Positions 23,816-26,835 of a stretch of 26,835 nt of DNA are shown in pieces; the first letter of the stretch is position 1, and the number at the start of each line of letters is the position of its first letter. The notes below the pieces were generated by a model. It did no database searches. It saw only the letters and a list, made by a program, of their open reading frames with translations, and was not told the DNA's origin. The translations under genes and the position numbers were made by a program. The DNA comes from CANHVK01 sp046304235 (GTDB lineage Bacteria > Bacteroidota > Bacteroidia > Flavobacteriales_D > Crocinitomicaceae), in the NCBI GenBank assembly GCA_046304235.1, contig JBKCEW010000037.1, positions 1 through 26,835 on the forward strand. The letters run 5' to 3'.

Positions 23816-24877
23816 ATGAAAAAACTATTTTTTGCTTTTGCTTTAACAAGCGCTTTATTTTCTTGTAAAAAAGAAACGACAACTCCGAATAATTCGGGTA
23901 ACAATACAACTGACACGACAAAAACTATCAATGATGTTTCTATTTCAGGATTTGATTGTGCAGGGGTTAAAATTGCAGGTAACCTTACAAAAGACAAAGT
24001 TGCCTCTAATGATACTGCTACACTTACCTATACAGGCGGAAACGGAAAACCATATGTAACAAAATCGTATACCTCTACTGGCGTTAGTGGTTTAACAGCT
24101 ACTTTAATAGCAGGTTCCTTAGCGAATGGCCAAGGAACCCTAGTTTATACCATTTCAGGAACACCAACTACGGCTGGTACAGCTACTTTTGCTATTGATT
24201 TCGGTGGGAAAACATGTTCCATTAACATTAATGTAGAAGATGTAGCACAAACCATAGTGAAACCTGGACCAAACATTTCCGATGTAGAAGGAAATTCGTA
24301 TAAAACAGTAACCATCGGAACACAAACATGGATGGCAGAGAACTTAAAAGTTTCCAAGTTTAACGATGGAACAATCATTCCAAATGTAAAAGAGAGCATT
24401 GAATGGTCAAAATTAACCACTGGTGCATGGTCTTATTACAATAACGATTTGGCTAACAATGCTAAATATGGTAAGCTATACAATTGGTATGCAGTGAGTA
24501 AAACAAGCAATGGCAATAAAAACGTTTGCCCTACAGGGTGGCATGTACCTACAGACGCTGAATGGACGGTTTTAACAGATTATCTAGGTGGAGAAACTGT
24601 AGCAGGTGGTAAAATGAAAGAAGTAGGCACAACCAACTGGAATAGCCCAAATACCGAAGCTACGAATATATCTTTGTTTACTGGTCTTCCGGGCGGGGTC
24701 CGCTACGACTCCGGTGGTAATTTCAGTGGCATTGGCGGCTACGGTTACTGGTGGAGTTCTACAGAGTACGAGACAGTCTATGCTTGGTACCGCAACCTGG
24801 ACTACGGCTATGGCCCTGCAGGCAGAAGCGACGGCGATAAGGGAGTTGGGTTGTCTGTTAGGTGTCTCAGGGATTGA
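23816..24877 (+). CDS. FISUMP-domain lipoprotein
   Basis: 353 residues. The signal MKKLFFAFALTSALFSC has a lipobox with Cys17, so this is an outer-membrane or surface lipoprotein. A Thr/Asn-rich linker leads to an Ig-like beta domain (~41-142, with LTYTGGNGKPY and YTISGTPTTAGTA). The Fibrobacter-succinogenes-major-paralog (FISUMP) domain follows (~160-353): YKTVTIGTQTWMAENLKV, YNWYAVSK, VCPTGWHVPTDAEW, GYGYWWSSTEY and the closing SVRCLRD. The domain is of C-type-lectin-like character in related proteins. The coding DNA changes from about one-third G+C to 57% G+C near base 24681, which is unlike the rest of the gene. Its function is unknown; ligand binding at the surface is plausible. Confidence 0.88.
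   Translation: MKKLFFAFALTSALFSCKKETTTPNNSGNNTTDTTKTINDVSISGFDCAGVKIAGNLTKDKVASNDTATLTYTGGNGKPYVTKSYTSTGVSGLTATLIAGSLANGQGTLVYTISGTPTTAGTATFAIDFGGKTCSININVEDVAQTIVKPGPNISDVEGNSYKTVTIGTQTWMAENLKVSKFNDGTIIPNVKESIEWSKLTTGAWSYYNNDLANNAKYGKLYNWYAVSKTSNGNKNVCPTGWHVPTDAEWTVLTDYLGGETVAGGKMKEVGTTNWNSPNTEATNISLFTGLPGGVRYDSGGNFSGIGGYGYWWSSTEYETVYAWYRNLDYGYGPAGRSDGDKGVGLSVRCLRD
24681..24877 (+). other. GC-rich 3' segment of the FISUMP gene; candidate diversified region
   Basis: By hand count 109 of 190 bases (24681-24870) are G or C, while a 60-base sample at 24181-24240 has 20. The segment encodes residues ~289-353, from LPGGVRYDSGG to the end. Many codons in the putative loops are of the NNY type (TAC, GTC, TAT, GAC, GGC, AGC, GAT). 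A 5-bp inverted repeat AGGGA/TCCCT (24869-24884) spans the stop codon. No reverse transcriptase or template copy is in the window. Confidence 0.45.
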
Positions 24878-24890
24878 CTTCCCTTCAATT

Positions 24891-24920
24891 CTTCAGTGTA
24901 AACTTCGCTCAGTCTGACAG
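24891..24920. repeat. Inverted degenerate copy of the CTGAGC-GAAG repeat family
   Basis: Read on the - strand it contains ACTGAGCGAAGTTTACACTG, sharing the CTGAGC, GAAG and GTTTACACT words with the elements at 5760-5805 and 23520-23545. Confidence 0.4.
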
Positions 24921-24938
24921 TTGCGTGGATAATGCTTT

Positions 24939-24970
24939 AATGGCTTGCAAGTATTTGTGAGCCATTTTTT
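24939..24970 (+). terminator. Rho-independent terminator after the FISUMP gene
   Basis: A 12-bp stem, AATGGCTTGCAA (24939-24950) with TTGTGAGCCATT (24955-24966), contains two G-T pairs and closes a GTAT loop. T residues run on to 24970. Confidence 0.88.
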
Positions 24971-24974
24971 ACAT

Positions 24975-25005
24975 TTTGATGTAATTTGAATTTTTTGTAA
25001 ATTTG
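24975..25005 (+). promoter_or_regulatory. Bacteroidota-type promoter of the toxin-antitoxin operon
   Basis: TTTG (24975-24978), exactly 19 nt, then TAAATTTG (24998-25005), a full match to TAnnTTTG. The ATG of the antitoxin gene follows after 19 nt, so the leader is very short. Confidence 0.75.
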
Positions 25006-25024
25006 AAATGTAAATTATTATACT

Positions 25025-25240
25025 ATGACAACTTTTACAATCCATACCGAAAATAAAGAACAAGTAATTGCATTAAAAGCGTTTATGAAAGCGCTTAAAA
25101 TCAAGTTTGAGGTTGGAAAGGAAGAAGCTCCATATAATCCAGAGTTTGTTGCTAAAATAACAGAAAGTGATCGTCAATATAAAAAAGGTAACTATACAAC
25201 TGTTAAAAAAGAAGATTTGAAAGAATTTTTAGGTTTGTAA
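25025..25240 (+). CDS. DUF2683-type antitoxin of a YoeB-like module
   Basis: 71 residues. The start TTFTIHTENKEQVIALKAFM followed by KALKIKFE matches the DUF2683 type that commonly precedes RelE/YoeB toxins in Bacteroidota. The C-terminal half (YNPEFVAKITESDRQYKKG to the end) is charged and would wrap the toxin. The toxin ATG comes 1 nt after the stop. It is likely autoregulated from the promoter just upstream, as is usual for such modules. Confidence 0.85.
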   Translation: MTTFTIHTENKEQVIALKAFMKALKIKFEVGKEEAPYNPEFVAKITESDRQYKKGNYTTVKKEDLKEFLGL

Positions 25241-25241
25241 A

Positions 25242-25508
25242 ATGGGTTATGTCTTAGGTTTTACAGACAAAGCAAAAGAAGATGTTGAATTCTTCAAAAA
25301 TTCTGGCGATAAAACAGTGCTAAAAAAAGTAAATTCTTTACTTGATCAAATTTTAGAAACACCGTTTTCTGGTGTTGGTAAGCCTGAATCATTAAAACAT
25401 GAATTGTCAGGATATTGGTCTAGACGAATTAACCGTGAACATAGATTGATTTATAAAGTTGTGGATTATTCGATTGTGATTTATTCTTTAAGAGGTCATT
25501 ATAAGTAA
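25242..25508 (+). CDS. Txe/YoeB family mRNA interferase toxin
   Basis: 88 residues. It aligns by eye with E. coli YoeB at an offset of three residues: GKPESLKHELSGYWSRRINR, then EHRLIYKV and the C-terminal RGHYK. The catalytic residues are all present: Glu49 (YoeB Glu46), Arg68 (Arg65), His86 (His83) and Tyr87 (Tyr84). It should cut mRNA on the ribosome when not held by its antitoxin, so the module appears intact. Confidence 0.92.
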   Translation: MGYVLGFTDKAKEDVEFFKNSGDKTVLKKVNSLLDQILETPFSGVGKPESLKHELSGYWSRRINREHRLIYKVVDYSIVIYSLRGHYK

Positions 25509-25735
25509 CTATCTAATCACTAAATCCTGCGCTAATCGTTTACAGATTTTTTACACGAAACTTTCCTTTTTAATAGTTTTCTGAGATGAATATGTTTTTA
25601 TCATTTAAATCTGCTGGTTTAAAAGAATGGGTTGTATAGTATTTTTGAAGGTTAAAACTAATTGTAAGGTTAGAAATAACCAACATAAATAATTTAATTT
25701 TTCTTCTTTTTATTTTTTTAACTCTCTGTTTTTAT
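25509..25735. other. Gene-less AT-rich spacer
   Basis: Part of a 301-nt gap between the toxin and ATPase genes. I see no ORF of note, RNA gene or hairpin with a T-run in this part, only AT-rich sequence with T-tracts. Confidence 0.6.
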
Positions 25736-25794
25736 TATATTTGTAATGTTACCATTTGGTAACATACCATTTAGTAATATACCGTTTGGTGATA
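25736..25794 (+). promoter_or_regulatory. Promoter -7 box plus three tandem 15-bp near-palindromic operators
   Basis: TATATTTG (25736-25743) fits TAnnTTTG; no clean TTTG box is found 19 nt upstream. Three direct 15-bp units follow without spacers: TACCATTTGGTAACA (25750-25764), TACCATTTAGTAATA (25765-25779) and TACCGTTTGGTGATA (25780-25794). The first, with the preceding T, contains the palindrome TTACCATTTGGTAA. They end 15 nt before the ATPase start codon. The placement suggests repressor or self-binding sites over the transcription start. Confidence 0.65.
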
Positions 25795-25809
25795 TAACAA
25801 CAAATCGCT

Positions 25810-26835
25810 ATGCAAGGAAATAATACACCTTTTGTTTTTGGGAAAACAGTAAGTATGTTTTCGTTTACAAACCGTGAAGAAGAGTTTGCTAAATTGAAGT
25901 CTAATTTAGTTGGTGGCATCAACACGATGTTGGTTTCTCCTCGTCGTTGGGGGAAATCTTCACTCGTAGAAAAAGTAGCCTTTGATATCGATTCAGAAAC
26001 GACTCGTGTTGTTATTATTGACTTGTTTGCCATTGGGAGTGAAGAGGATTTTTTAGAAGTGTTTGCGCGTGAAGTACTAAAAAAATCTTCTACTCGTTGG
26101 GAAGATTGGGTAAGTCATGCCAAAAATTATTTCAAACATTTGTTACCAAAAGTTTCATTTGGTGTGGATCCAACTACAGATTTTAGCATTGGTTTTGACT
26201 GGAAAGATCTCAAGAAATACAGCGATGAGGTGTTGAATTTACCTGAAGTAATCGCAAAAGAAAAAGGAATTCAATTTGTGATTTGCATAGATGAATTTCA
26301 AAATCTATCGAATTATAATACCTTCGAATCATTCGAAAAAAAGATGCGTGCCGTGTGGCAACGCCAAAAAAATGTCACCTATTGTTTATATGGAAGTAAC
26401 CGTCATATGATGGAAGAAATTTTCAACCATAGTTCAAAACCTTTTTACCGTTTTGGTGATTTCATGTATTTACCTAAAATTAAACGCGAAAAATGGATTT
26501 CATTTATTTTGGAAAGTTTTAAAAATACAGGTAAAGTAATAACCGAAGAACAAGCGGCATTTATCACCGATAAAATGAATTGTCACTCATGGTATGTGCA
26601 ACAATTTTCACATTACGTTTGGGTAAAAACTTCTTTAGGAGTGAATGAATCTATCTTACACGATGCTATGCAAGAGTTAATGAATGTAAATACACCCTTT
26701 TTTCAAGCACAAGTAGAGTCGTTAAGTAATAAACAACTAAAATTAATAAAACCAGTGGCAACTGGTGAAAAAAAAAATAAGATTGTTCGCGTAATGCAAG
26801 ACTATAAAATAGGAACAACCAAAAAAAATATTAAG
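25810..26835 (+). CDS. Archaeal-type AAA ATPase (3' partial)
   Basis: 342 residues are visible from ATG 25810; the frame is open to the window end. The N-terminus MQGNNTPFVFGKTVS and FTNREEEFAKL lead to a P-loop SPRRWGKSS (43-51, Lys49), Walker B VICIDEFQN (Asp161-Glu162) and a sensor-like YGSNRHMM (194-201). YRFGDFMYLPKI and a winged-helix-like C-terminal part follow. This matches the ATPase_2 (archaeal ATPase, STAND-like) family with its R-R-x-G-K-[ST] loop. Such genes are common in accessory regions of Bacteroidota; their role is poorly known. Three tandem near-palindromes lie just upstream. Confidence 0.87.
   Translation, partial: MQGNNTPFVFGKTVSMFSFTNREEEFAKLKSNLVGGINTMLVSPRRWGKSSLVEKVAFDIDSETTRVVIIDLFAIGSEEDFLEVFAREVLKKSSTRWEDWVSHAKNYFKHLLPKVSFGVDPTTDFSIGFDWKDLKKYSDEVLNLPEVIAKEKGIQFVICIDEFQNLSNYNTFESFEKKMRAVWQRQKNVTYCLYGSNRHMMEEIFNHSSKPFYRFGDFMYLPKIKREKWISFILESFKNTGKVITEEQAAFITDKMNCHSWYVQQFSHYVWVKTSLGVNESILHDAMQELMNVNTPFFQAQVESLSNKQLKLIKPVATGEKKNKIVRVMQDYKIGTTKKNIK

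Noticed and set aside
25749..26033. - strand frame of 94 residues ending in ITKRYITKWYVTKW
   Set aside because: The repetitive end is the complement of the three 15-bp operators, and the rest is antisense to the ATPase P-loop region.
1..26835. tRNA, rRNA or riboswitch genes
   Set aside because: No cloverleaf-type sequence, rRNA segment or known riboswitch core was recognised in any gap by eye.

Overview
The window looks like chromosomal DNA of a Bacteroidota bacterium, most likely order Flavobacteriales. The DNA is AT-rich. Ribosome binding sites are not of Shine-Dalgarno type, and several intergenic regions carry the Bacteroidota promoter pattern TTTG-N18-20-TAnnTTTG. The gene content also fits: a PorE-like OmpA/PD40 protein, fused SpmA-SpmB, a FISUMP lipoprotein, an S23-type four-helix-bundle gene and a DUF2683/YoeB module. 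I cannot assign a genus.

Positions 1-8724 form an assimilatory sulfate reduction and cysteine synthesis cluster, all on the + strand. In order it holds a siroheme dehydrogenase fused to a TauE-type anion exporter (5' end outside the window), an aldo/keto reductase, iron-sulfur APS reductase (cysH), both sulfate adenylyltransferase subunits (cysD, cysN), serine acetyltransferase (cysE), cysteine synthase B (cysM) and a ferredoxin-NADP reductase. It ends at a textbook terminator with a GCAA tetraloop. No APS kinase is seen, which agrees with an APS-reducing CysH. A four-helix-bundle (23S rRNA intervening-sequence type) gene sits between cysD and cysN, enclosed in a 35-nt inverted repeat. A closely similar but empty inverted repeat fills the cysH-cysD gap.

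Positions 8907-19383 are + strand housekeeping and envelope genes in short operons: a TPR protein with an OmpA/PD40 protein; a glutamine amidotransferase with SpmAB and a protein built of four 25-residue repeats; an unknown protein, an orphan ABC ATPase and a YihY membrane protein with overlapping ends; and a TPR protein with RecQ.

Positions 19389-23446 are on the - strand: a large M1 metallopeptidase with a probable C-terminal beta-barrel and a Tat-exported pirin. They converge on recQ with a 5-nt gap.

Positions 23816-26835 are accessory: a FISUMP lipoprotein whose last 190 bases are abruptly GC-rich and resemble a diversified region, a YoeB-type toxin-antitoxin pair with a good promoter, and an archaeal-type AAA ATPase (3' end outside the window) preceded by three tandem 15-bp near-palindromes.

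Intergenic regions carry several families of short repeats: 7-bp-periodic ATTATGA/CTCATAA and TGCCTAA tracts, AATCTTAC tracts, and GC-rich hairpins related to CTGAGCTTGTCGAAG.
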